Part shown: positions 32,518 through 40,221 of the stretch, one piece after another
Layout of the letters: every line of letters starts with the position of its first letter
How positions within the stretch are numbered: the stretch's first letter is position 1
Assembly (NCBI RefSeq): GCF_006351965.1
Contig: NZ_CP040932.1
Coordinates: 1,054,001-1,118,000 of the forward strand
From: Oceanicola sp. D3
GTDB lineage: Bacteria > Pseudomonadota > Alphaproteobacteria > Rhodobacterales > Rhodobacteraceae
Direction of reading: 5' to 3'
Length of the DNA stretch: 64,000 nucleotides
Made by a program: the position numbers and the translations under genes
The notes under the pieces: model-generated
Database searches by the model: none
What the model was told of the DNA's origin: nothing
What the model saw: only the letters and a program-made list of their open reading frames with translations

Positions 32518-33420
32518 TCAGCCCGAAGTCCCGGCCGCACGCAGCCGCCGGGTCGCCGGCTCGGGGAAATGCTCAAGCGCCCAGCTCCGCACCTCCTCGT
32601 CGATGCTGTCGAAAGCCCCAGGGTCCGCCAGAACCACGGGTTCTACAAATCTTTCCCGCATCGGTCCGATGTCAAAGAAGACATCGGGCCGGTTCAGGCG
32701 GCGTTGTCTGGCAAGGCTGTCCTCCCAATCCCACGGATCGGGGCGCACCTGCACGCGCCAGATCGGCGTTCCGTCCGCCGCCTCACCCTCTGTGACCTCA
32801 TGGCACACCGCTGCCAGCTCATCCGGCGTCAACCTGAAATGCGCCAGTGTCTCGCGTCCCAGAGCCGCTCGATAGGTCAACCCAGGAAGGAGATCGAGCT
32901 TGCCCAAGAGGTTCACGTCGAGCCCTCCCACCGGCTCGCTGCGCCCGGTCTCAGGGTCGCGCACCTCTGCGTAAACGACCATGCCGAAACGGTTCAGGCT
33001 TTCACTGTCCGGTCGGCCGTAGCGCGGGTCCGACGGCTCCGCAGGGTAACTGCTGTACTGATAGGCAAAACCCCTAGCATCCGGAATGAGCGCCTCCCAA
33101 GCCAGATCGGCCGCCTCGAGAGACTTCGACTGGCTGCGTGCGGTGGGCTGCACCAGCAAATCACCCCGGCTTCCGTTCGGCGAGGTGAAATGGTTTAGCT
33201 TGAACCCCTTGATCCGCAAATGAGTATAGTCCGAGGGATGCGCTGCGAACTGCGCGAAGGCCTCCTGCGAATAGGCCTCCAGTTCGGCGGCAATTTCTGA
33301 CTCGCCGAATTTCGTGATCGCAAAGCCCGGTGGAAGGCCCTGCACAAACCTGCATAGCGAGGCCCTGTCAGCCAGGCCGGTGCCTTCCACCGAGTGAAAC
33401 ATTCCAAGGGAGCCGGTCAT
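32518..33420 (-). CDS. Hypothetical protein at the end of the T6SS effector cassette
   Basis: A 300-residue soluble protein I do not recognise. It begins MTGSLGMFHSVEGTGLADRASLCRFV and has a mixed sequence with many acidic and aromatic residues, no signal peptide and no membrane segment. It follows the putative immunity gene by 48 bp in the same direction, so it likely belongs to the cassette; a second immunity or accessory role is possible. GGAG lies about ten bases before the ATG. Confidence 0.65.
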   Translation of the reverse strand: MTGSLGMFHSVEGTGLADRASLCRFVQGLPPGFAITKFGESEIAAELEAYSQEAFAQFAAHPSDYTHLRIKGFKLNHFTSPNGSRGDLLVQPTARSQSKSLEAADLAWEALIPDARGFAYQYSSYPAEPSDPRYGRPDSESLNRFGMVVYAEVRDPETGRSEPVGGLDVNLLGKLDLLPGLTYRAALGRETLAHFRLTPDELAAVCHEVTEGEAADGTPIWRVQVRPDPWDWEDSLARQRRLNRPDVFFDIGPMRERFVEPVVLADPGAFDSIDEEVRSWALEHFPEPATRRLRAAGTSG

Positions 33421-33468
33421 CCGTCAGGGGTCTCCATGTCCAAAGCCGCTTGCGTGGGCCACCGTCTC

Positions 33469-34161
33469 TTACTTGGACAGGCTGTTCACGTCGGTTCTCA
33501 GGGTAACCGCAAGTGGGCCGTCGCCTTCCTGCTCGATCGCCCGCTCAAAGGCTTCTCGCGCCAGGTGGGTCTTTCCGAGGTGACGTGCGATGTAGGCGAT
33601 CAGCAGCGTACGTGCCGGGCTGCCCTTGGCGCCGAAGTGACCAAAGCTGGTAATCCCGTCTCGCACCTCTGTCTCTTCACCATGGTGAAGGACGTCCAGC
33701 AAGTCTTCGTAGTCGCCTAGGCGGTCAAACCATCCGGGCATATCCGCGAGGCAGGTCTCTCGCAGGTCATCCAGCACCGCGTCCGACCGGTCCCCGACAA
33801 GGCCAATGTGCCACACATCGGACCGATCTGGCCCGTTCGCCTGCGCGAGGTGCTTCACGAGGCAGCCGCGTACATGAGCGTCGTAGGTCTTTGGCCGCAG
33901 CAGACCGGCCTTCTCGGGAATCTCCAACCACGGCGGTCGCGGCAGGAAGCGGAAGAAGCCACCCAGATCGACCGAAAGCGACTCCTGCGTGCTGCCGATG
34001 AAATACGCCTGATCTGCCGTCAAAAACCTCAGCTCGCAAATATCGACCCGGTCCTCGTGGTGCCGCCAGAGCCGCAACCCATCGCGCTGCGAAAACCCTT
34101 CTGCCTTCAGGGCCGGAAAGAGCTCCTTGCGAAGCCACGCCGTTATCTCTTTCCTGTCCAT
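33469..34161 (-). CDS. DUF4304-like protein, putative immunity to the adjacent REase toxin
   Basis: A 230-residue cytoplasmic protein. The N-terminus MDRKEITAWLRKELFPALKAEGFSQRDGLRLWRHHEDRVDICEL resembles DUF4304 proteins, which are often toxin-immunity genes. Its ATG follows the broken toxin's final stop codon by one base (TAG-C-ATG), and GGAG lies nine bases upstream, so translation is coupled to the toxin. This placement is the main evidence for an immunity role; the domain call is by eye. An upstream TTG extension is unlikely. Confidence 0.65.
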   Translation of the reverse strand: MDRKEITAWLRKELFPALKAEGFSQRDGLRLWRHHEDRVDICELRFLTADQAYFIGSTQESLSVDLGGFFRFLPRPPWLEIPEKAGLLRPKTYDAHVRGCLVKHLAQANGPDRSDVWHIGLVGDRSDAVLDDLRETCLADMPGWFDRLGDYEDLLDVLHHGEETEVRDGITSFGHFGAKGSPARTLLIAYIARHLGKTHLAREAFERAIEQEGDGPLAVTLRTDVNSLSK

Positions 34162-34162
34162 G

Positions 34163-34821
34163 CTAAGGGTCTCCAAGGCCAAGATAGGGCCGCCTGATGA
34201 TCTCTATGCGCACGCCCAGCCTGCCGGCCTGCTCGCGGATCGTCGGTGACACATGGGTCCGGTTTCCGACCACCAGGCGATAGGGCAGTCCCCGAGCTTT
34301 TGCGATTTCCATCTACGCCTGAATCTGACGTGAAAGAAACACTGCGATCCTATCTTTGATCTCGGTTATGCGACCACCCGAAAGGCCGTCCGGCACCGTG
34401 ACGGTTCCAGAGCGTCTCCGAATGGGTGTTGTATTGAGTTGCGCATTCAATTCCTGAAGCGCCCGCTGTTCGTTCGCCCGCCCGCGCGCAAACCGGTCGC
34501 GCAGCCACTGAGGCAGCGGAGCGCGGTTTCGGTTGGCGGCCACGCGAGCCGTCGGGCGCGGACGGCTGGGCGAGACGCCGATGGTGACGCGTGGTCGCGA
34601 CGAAAGTATTGGTCCGGGCTGCCGACGATGCGCCGGCGCTTGCCCGCCGCAAACCGGCGGGCCAGCCCGAAGGCATTCCCGATCTGCTCCCAAGTGTCAA
34701 CGCCCGGATTCCACACGATGTCGCCGTCTTGATTGCGCAGGCGGCTGCCCATGATCCCGGGAATGAATATGACCGGCGCAACGATGTTCTGGATGCAGCC
34801 GGCAACGGCGCTGTCGGGCAT
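34163..34821 (-). pseudogene. Broken T6SS/polymorphic effector: lipase-like N-terminus, REase-fold toxin C-terminus
   Basis: The minus strand from ATG 34821 reads MPDSAVAGCIQNIVAPVIFIPGIMGSRLRNQDGDIVWNPG, the start of an LCAT/lipase-type alpha/beta hydrolase, for about 70 residues. Good coding then moves to another frame near 34600: ANEQRALQELNAQLNTTP...SGGRITEIKD, a restriction-endonuclease-fold toxin (Tox-REase) signature. A TAG at 34313-34315 interrupts it, after which the same frame continues MEIAKARGLPYRLVVGNRTHVS to the true end at 34163. So at least one frameshift and one nonsense change are present. Start and stop sit one base from the neighbouring genes, as in an intact operon. Confidence 0.7.
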
Positions 34822-34822
34822 G

Positions 34823-35794
34823 TTAGCGGCGCTCCAGGCTGTCCAGGGCCCGATCCCAGATCGCCTCCAGATTCTCCTGCGCGAGGCCGTCGCCCGGCCC
34901 CGGCTGCCCGGCGGCAATGAGCAGCACACGGATCGCGCGCGAGGGCTCCCCGACGCTCTCGCCTGCCACGCCGGAAAATTCAAACCGCACACGCGCCTGG
35001 CCCGTTTCGATCTCTCGCGCCTCCTCGCCCTTGAGGCCGGCCACCTCGCGCGGCTTGGAGGCTGCGCTGGTCATAAGGTCGGCGTAGGGCGGGGCCGGCA
35101 GGCTGGCGTGCTGGCTCAGCTCGAAGGTGAGGATCACGCCCTGACCTGACGGGTGATGAAAGCGAGCGGTGACGTGCTCGCTGGCCCGTACCGGCATGTC
35201 GAGCCGAGCCCGCTCCGCGCAGATGCCGGGGCCTGGCGGAAGCCCCGTGCTCTCCCGCGGCCGGGTGGCTGCCGCGATCTCGGGCAGGTCAAGCTGGCCG
35301 GGCCCCTCGCCGAGCTGGCCCAGGTCCTCGGGCGAACGGAAGCCATCCACCCGGGCCCGGAACATGTGCCCTTCGCGAAGGTAATAGGCCTCCAACCCCA
35401 CGCTGCCAGGGTCGAAGGTGGGCAGATCGGGGTCGAAGGCCTTGCGCCACAGAAGGGCCATGCCGCCCTGGTTGCGTTCTTCGGCCAGCCGGAAGAAGCC
35501 CTCGGGCTCCTCGACACCGGCGGCCAGGGCGGCGCGCCTGGCCTCGACATGAGCCCTGAGGTCGCGCTCTGTGCCGGGCCCAAGCCCGGTCACCGCCACG
35601 GCGCGCGGCAGGCCGACGCTCGCCTCCAGCGCCCGCGGTTCGAATTCTGCCGGCAAATCGACCGCGTAGCGGCCCACGCACCTTGTCCGGGCCTCTGACC
35701 CCATTGGTGTCTCCATTGTTTTTTCCGTCTGCCCCACCAGGGGCAGAACGCAGATCAGGACTATCGCGGCGACCGCTTGAACCAGGCGCTTCAT
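34823..35794 (-). CDS. Tli4-like T6SS immunity protein
   Basis: A 323-residue protein with an N-terminal signal or membrane segment (MKRLVQAVAAIVLICVLPLVG), then RCVGRYAVDLPAEFEPRAL and repeated DLPEIAAATRPRESTGLPPGPGICAERARLDM-like regions. This matches the Tli4 family, periplasmic inhibitors of Tle4 phospholipase effectors. The start at 35794 overlaps the DUF4123 stop as ATGA and has a GGTGG-type ribosome site; an earlier start at 35827 is less likely. It lies directly before the effector start, as an immunity gene to a lipase effector would. Confidence 0.78.
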   Translation of the reverse strand: MKRLVQAVAAIVLICVLPLVGQTEKTMETPMGSEARTRCVGRYAVDLPAEFEPRALEASVGLPRAVAVTGLGPGTERDLRAHVEARRAALAAGVEEPEGFFRLAEERNQGGMALLWRKAFDPDLPTFDPGSVGLEAYYLREGHMFRARVDGFRSPEDLGQLGEGPGQLDLPEIAAATRPRESTGLPPGPGICAERARLDMPVRASEHVTARFHHPSGQGVILTFELSQHASLPAPPYADLMTSAASKPREVAGLKGEEAREIETGQARVRFEFSGVAGESVGEPSRAIRVLLIAAGQPGPGDGLAQENLEAIWDRALDSLERR

Positions 35795-36843
35795 CGCCCA
35801 CCACCTTTCCAGTTCTCGATGTGCCACAGTCGCAGACCGGCCCCCTTGCGTCGATCCGAGAGCAATTCCAGCAGGCCGGGATCGGGGGGGCTGCCCTCGG
35901 GAAAGCGGCGCGCCAGCCCGTGCATCGCCGGACGCAGGGTCGCGTGGCTACGAAACCCCCGCGCCTGCAGCCAGCTGCGAAGCGAGGCGAGGAATTCGTC
36001 CGAAAGGTCAAGCTCGGGCGCGGAACTGCGAAGGCGCGCGCGAACATCTTTCACGTCCTCGGTCTCCCGGCGCCTGCGCACCGCGGCCTCCAGGGCGGCC
36101 AACACCACCGGGCCGAGGACCAGGGGGGAGGCGACCTCATCTTCGCCCCGGCGGCAGAAGCCGAACCAGGTCGTCCCGTCCTGCCCGGAGTCGGGCCAGA
36201 AAAACTGGTGGTTGCCGAAGAACCGGCCCAGCCACGGCTCTTCGCTCGGCGCGATGCCCGACAGTGTGGAAAAGGTCGTGGGCTCCCAGAACCGGAAGTA
36301 GAGCCAGCGCCCGCTCTCGTCCCGTAGCCGGGTGAATTTGCGCAGGTGCGCCCAGAGCATTTCGAACCGGGCGGGCGTGCGAATGAAGAGGCCGGGATAT
36401 GCACTCCACAGGTGGTGTGTCGCCTCGCCCCGGCTGAAGAGGTCCCGGGTCAGCGGGCTGGTCGGGTCCAGCTCGACCAGCCAGGGCGCGACATCGCCCA
36501 TGTCCTGCTGCGATCTGCCCGAGAACAGGCAGCGGTGGCGAAGCCCGGAACCGTCGAGCCGTTCGGGTAGATGCAGAATCCGGCCGGCATCAAGTACAGC
36601 GTAGGTCCAATGCTCAGAGTCTGTCGCAGGGATATCGCCCGGTTGCGGGCGGGAACGGGCTTGCGTCACGGAAACGCCGAACAACGGCTCCGCGAGGCCA
36701 TCGGGCACGTAGTTTGAAAGGTTAGCTCCCGGCTGCTCGTTGACAGGCTGCACGCCCTCGAACCTCACCGGCACGCCCGGCGAGAGTTGCGGGGAAGGCA
36801 ACGAAAGAGCAGACTCCGAAGCAGCAGAGGTGCCAGCAAACAC
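35791..36843 (-). CDS. DUF4123 domain protein, T6SS effector adaptor
   Basis: A 350-residue protein whose core HWTYAVLDAGRILHLPERLDGSGLRHRCLFSGRSQQDMGDVAPWLVELDPTSPLTRDLF fits the DUF4123 (Tec/TEC) family, chaperones that load effectors onto VgrG spikes. It heads the cassette and is followed by an ATGA overlap to the Tli4-like gene. The GTG start at 36843 is uncertain because the ribosome site is weak. No VgrG lies in the window. Confidence 0.8.
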   Translation of the reverse strand: MFAGTSAASESALSLPSPQLSPGVPVRFEGVQPVNEQPGANLSNYVPDGLAEPLFGVSVTQARSRPQPGDIPATDSEHWTYAVLDAGRILHLPERLDGSGLRHRCLFSGRSQQDMGDVAPWLVELDPTSPLTRDLFSRGEATHHLWSAYPGLFIRTPARFEMLWAHLRKFTRLRDESGRWLYFRFWEPTTFSTLSGIAPSEEPWLGRFFGNHQFFWPDSGQDGTTWFGFCRRGEDEVASPLVLGPVVLAALEAAVRRRRETEDVKDVRARLRSSAPELDLSDEFLASLRSWLQARGFRSHATLRPAMHGLARRFPEGSPPDPGLLELLSDRRKGAGLRLWHIENWKGGGR

Positions 36844-36899
36844 TTGGATTCAAACCCTTTACTCGCAACACAGGGTCGTTTGTATGATTGTACTCGACC

Positions 36900-36931
36900 A
36901 AAAACAAGGGCCGCCCTCTCAGGCGGCCCTT
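36900..36931 (-). terminator. Intrinsic terminator of the DUF4394 gene
   Basis: AAGGGCCGCC and GGCGGCCCTT form a perfect 10-bp stem (36906-36915 with 36922-36931) and a 6-nt loop. On the minus strand the stem is followed by GTTTTTGG, placing it 23 bases after the DUF4394 stop. It also bounds the effector cassette on the upstream side. Confidence 0.88.
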
Positions 36932-36953
36932 CCTGCTCAGTCCTCAGGAGACA

Positions 36954-37811
36954 TTACATGCCGGGGCTGACGGCAAAGCCCGAGAAGCCGCCCATGCCGA
37001 GGTCGGCCAGCATCGTCGCCGCGCCGCTTTCGAGGTCGATCGCGTAGAGGCCAGCGCTTTCGGCGCCTTCCATCTGGAGTACGGCATAGGCCTGATCTTC
37101 GCCCTCGGAGGGCGACAGAATGTCAAACCCGCCCCATGCGCTCAGGTCCACCTCTTCGCCGTCCACGGTCACCTTGCCCACGGTGCCCAGCGTGCCGTCG
37201 TTGTTGGCCAGCGTCACCAGCGAGTCGGTGCCCGCGTCGAGCGCAAACTGCGCGGTCGAGCCGGCGGTCTCGCCCGCAATCGCGTTGGTGTAGGCGTTGG
37301 CAAAGATCATCGGCGTCGCACCGGCGTTGGCATCGCCCTCGCCGTAGGCGGTGTCGGTAAAACGCTTCACCGTGTTTGCCCGCTCGTCATTGTCGCCAAA
37401 GCCCTCGGGGAAGTAGACAAGGTTCGCCCCGTCCGAGCCCACGGCCCGCACCGCGTCGATCTTGTTGTTGAAGTCAAAGGCCACATAGCCATCCGCGCCA
37501 ATCATGGCGTTCTCGTCAAAGGTCGCGCCAAGGTCGCTGATCTCGCCCGAAGCGGGGTTCACCGTGACGATCATGCCATCGGCAAAGCCCAGCAGGTCGC
37601 CGGTCACCGGGCGGTAGGCAATTGCGCGCAGCGGTTTGTCGAGCTCAAAGGTCTGCACCTCGCCGGGCGCGGCGATATCGGCCATCACCACCAGCGTGGA
37701 GCCGTCATCGGCCAGGGCATAGCCCATGTTGCCAGCGTGACCGGCGGCAAAAGCAGGGGCGGCGCCAAGGGCAAGGACGACGGCAGCGGAGGAAAGAAGG
37801 GTGTTGGTCAT
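36954..37811 (-). CDS. Secreted DUF4394 domain protein
   Basis: A 285-residue exported protein. A signal peptide (MTNTLLSSAAVVLALGAAPAFA) precedes repeated beta-strand motifs of the DUF4394 type: PLRAIAYRPVTGDLLGFADGMIVTVNPASGEISDLG and AQFALDAGTDSLVTLANNDGTLGTVG, suggesting a beta-propeller. The function is unknown. The start at 37811 has AGAGGA nine bases upstream; a 17-residue extension reading from 37862 lacks a signal peptide at its start and is rejected. It ends at an intrinsic terminator. Confidence 0.85.
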   Translation of the reverse strand: MTNTLLSSAAVVLALGAAPAFAAGHAGNMGYALADDGSTLVVMADIAAPGEVQTFELDKPLRAIAYRPVTGDLLGFADGMIVTVNPASGEISDLGATFDENAMIGADGYVAFDFNNKIDAVRAVGSDGANLVYFPEGFGDNDERANTVKRFTDTAYGEGDANAGATPMIFANAYTNAIAGETAGSTAQFALDAGTDSLVTLANNDGTLGTVGKVTVDGEEVDLSAWGGFDILSPSEGEDQAYAVLQMEGAESAGLYAIDLESGAATMLADLGMGGFSGFAVSPGM

Positions 37812-38031
37812 GAAGTCCTCTGAGATTTGAGTGTCACAGGGCGATGTGCCCCGCGTTTGCAAAAGAGGACACGAAAGCCCGCCGCCCGGAGTTTCAGCCC
37901 ATCGCTCCGATCACGCCGATGTGAACGCCCCCTGCGCAAAATTCGCCATCAAGGCCGAAACTTCCACCGGTCCCTTGGCCTCGCCGCCGGGTTTTGCCAT
38001 GCATGGGGGCGCAACCTGAAGGAGCCTGCCC

Positions 38032-39447
38032 ATGTCCCACCCCGTGTATCACCGCATCGACGGCCCCATCGTGATGATCGGCTTCGGCTCCATCGGCAAA
38101 GGCACATGGCCCCTGATCGAGCGCCACTTCGAATATGACGCCGACCAGTTCCTCGTCATCGAGCCCGACGCGCGTCAACACAACTTCCTGCGCCAGCACA
38201 ATCTCAACTTCATCGACACCGCTCTGACCCCGGAAAACTACAAGGAGGTGCTCTCGGGCCTCTTTCCCGATGGCAAAGGCTTCTGCGTCAACCTCTCGGT
38301 CGATACCTCCTCGCTCGACATCATGAAGCACTGCCGCGAACTCGGTGCGCTCTACATCGACACCGTGGCCGAGCCGTGGGCAGGCTGGTACTTTGAAGAC
38401 CGCGACAACGCCGCCCGCACCAACTACGCCCTCCGCCAAGCGGTGCGCGATGAGGCGGCCGCCAACCCGGGCGGCCCCACCGCCGTCAACTGCTGCGGCG
38501 CCAATCCCGGCATGGTCAGCTGGTTCGTCAAGGAGGCCCTGCTGACGCTGGCCAAAGACACCGGCAAGGAGGCCCCCGCGCCCACCACACGCGCGCAATG
38601 GGCCAAGCTCATGCAAAGCCTCGGCGTTCAAGGCGTCCACATCGCCGAGCGTGACACGCAGGCCCGCCGCCTGCCGCGCCCCCGCAACGTTTTCGTCAAC
38701 ACATGGTCGGTCGAGGGCTTCATCGCCGAGGGCTTCCAACCGGCAGAGCTGGGCTGGGGCACCCATGAGCCGTGGTTCCCCGAAAACGGCCACCGGCAGG
38801 AAACCGGCTGCAAGGCCGCCATCTGGCTGGAGCGCCCCGGTGCCATCACCCGCGTCCACACATGGTGCCCCACGCCCGGCCCGCAATTCGGCTTCCTCGT
38901 CACCCATAACGAGGCGATCTCGATCTCCGATTTCTTCACCGTCGGCGAGGGCGACCACCCCGAATACCGGCCCACCTGCCACTACGCCTACCACCCCTGC
39001 GACGATGCTGTGCTCTCGCTCCACGAGATGTTCGGCTCCGGCAAACAGCAGGAAAAGCACCACATCCTCACCGAGGATGAGATCGTTGAAGGCATCGACG
39101 AACTCGGCGTGCTGCTCTACGGCCACGAGAAAAACGCGCTCTGGTTCGGCTCGCGCCTGTCGAACGAGGAAACCCGCGATCTCGCCCCCTATCAAAACGC
39201 CACCGGCCTTCAGGTCACCTCCGCGGTGCTCGCCGGCATGGTCTGGGCGCTGGAAAACCCGCAAGCCGGGATCGTGGAGGCCGACGAGATGGACCACGCC
39301 CGCTGCCTTGAGGTGCAACGCCCCTACCTCGGCCCCGTGGAGGCGCATTACACCGACTGGACCCCGCTTCAGGACCGCTGGGAGCACTTCCCCGAAGACA
39401 TCGACGAAAGCGTGCCATGGGCCTTCCGCAACGTGCTGGCCACCTGA
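38032..39447 (+). CDS. hss: Homospermidine synthase
   Basis: A 471-residue NAD-dependent enzyme making homospermidine from putrescine, the main long polyamine in many alphaproteobacteria. GPIVMIGFGSIGKGTWPLIERHF is the NAD fold, and QHNLNFIDTALTPENY, VNLSVDTSSLDIMKHCRELGALYIDTVAEPWAGWY and CGANPGMVSWFVKEALL are saccharopine-dehydrogenase-like stretches of the family. GAAGGAG lies nine bases before the ATG. It is preceded by a 220-bp gap without a gene. Confidence 0.95.
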   Translation: MSHPVYHRIDGPIVMIGFGSIGKGTWPLIERHFEYDADQFLVIEPDARQHNFLRQHNLNFIDTALTPENYKEVLSGLFPDGKGFCVNLSVDTSSLDIMKHCRELGALYIDTVAEPWAGWYFEDRDNAARTNYALRQAVRDEAAANPGGPTAVNCCGANPGMVSWFVKEALLTLAKDTGKEAPAPTTRAQWAKLMQSLGVQGVHIAERDTQARRLPRPRNVFVNTWSVEGFIAEGFQPAELGWGTHEPWFPENGHRQETGCKAAIWLERPGAITRVHTWCPTPGPQFGFLVTHNEAISISDFFTVGEGDHPEYRPTCHYAYHPCDDAVLSLHEMFGSGKQQEKHHILTEDEIVEGIDELGVLLYGHEKNALWFGSRLSNEETRDLAPYQNATGLQVTSAVLAGMVWALENPQAGIVEADEMDHARCLEVQRPYLGPVEAHYTDWTPLQDRWEHFPEDIDESVPWAFRNVLAT

Positions 39448-39460
39448 CCACCTGACCACC

Positions 39461-39480
39461 GGGCCGCTCATCGGCCCCTT
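39461..39480 (+). terminator. Possible weak terminator after hss
   Basis: GGGCCG-CTCAT-CGGCCC forms a 6-bp GC stem 14 bases after the hss stop, followed by CTTC rather than a clear T-tract. The rest of the 179-bp gap to the next gene is GC-rich, with no ORF I can support. Confidence 0.4.
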
Positions 39481-39626
39481 CAGGCCCTCTTCGCCCGCGC
39501 GATGGCGGGCCGACAGGCCCCAAGGAGCGGCCCCGGGTCTCTCGGGCAACACACCCGCGCCTGCGACCTCTCGCGCCTTCACCGCTTCGGGCGGCGCGGC
39601 TATGAAGCCTCAAGCCGTTTCTATTG

Positions 39627-40190
39627 ATGAGCCCCGCCATGCCCGAGCCAAAGCCCGACGAGACCCACCCGCTGGAGCGCACCATCGAGCGCGGCCTCTT
39701 CAACGCCCGCTGGCTGATGGCGCCGATGTATCTCGGCCTCTCGATCTGCCTTGCGATGCTCACCTTCATCTTCCTGCGCGAGCTGGTCTATTACGCGCCG
39801 CAGGTGCTCACCATGTCCGCCGACAAGTCGATCCTCGTGGTCCTCACCCTGATCGACCTCTCGCTTGCCGGAAACCTGCTGCTCATCGTGCTCTTCTCGG
39901 GCTACGAAAACTTCGTTTCCAAGCTCGATATCGGCGACCCAGAGGATCGCCCCGCATGGATGGGCACGGTCGATTTCTCCGGCCTGAAGATGAAGCTGAT
40001 CGGCTCCATCGTCGCCATCTCGGCCATCCACCTGCTGAAGCGCTTCATGGAAATCGGCAATGACGAGGCCGATGCCGTCTATGGCGAGCAGGAGCTGTTC
40101 TGGCTGGTGGTCATCCACCTCACTTTCGTCACCTCCGGCGTGCTCATGGCCCTGATGGATTGGCTCGCCGCCCGCTCCAAGAAGGGCTGA
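39627..40190 (+). CDS. YqhA / UPF0114 family membrane protein
   Basis: A 187-residue inner membrane protein with three or four hydrophobic segments (FNARWLMAPMYLGLSICLAMLTFIFLRELVYY, ILVVLTLIDLSLAGNLLLIVLFSGYENFVS, MKLIGSIVAISAIHLLKRFMEI, LVVIHLTFVTSGVLMALMDWLA). These match UPF0114/YqhA (TIGR00645-like), function unknown. The start may be ATG 39627 or ATG 39639; neither has a strong ribosome site. It converges on the transporter gene, with a REP-like palindrome between. Confidence 0.85.
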   Translation: MSPAMPEPKPDETHPLERTIERGLFNARWLMAPMYLGLSICLAMLTFIFLRELVYYAPQVLTMSADKSILVVLTLIDLSLAGNLLLIVLFSGYENFVSKLDIGDPEDRPAWMGTVDFSGLKMKLIGSIVAISAIHLLKRFMEIGNDEADAVYGEQELFWLVVIHLTFVTSGVLMALMDWLAARSKKG

Positions 40191-40196
40191 GAGTAG

Positions 40197-40215
40197 GGTG
40201 GGCAATCTGCCCACC
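40197..40215. repeat. REP-like palindrome, copy 3
   Basis: The same 19-mer as at 6048 and 28149, with the GTAG prefix of copy 1. It begins 7 bases after the YqhA-like stop and ends 7 bases before the transporter stop, between convergent genes, so it can serve both transcripts as a 3' hairpin. Confidence 0.8.
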
Positions 40216-40221
40216 ACGCCC

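Noticed and set aside
39439-39460. CCACCTGA micro-repeat at the hss stop codon
   Set aside because: Only two and a half copies of a short unit; it may be chance or slippage and shows no further structure.
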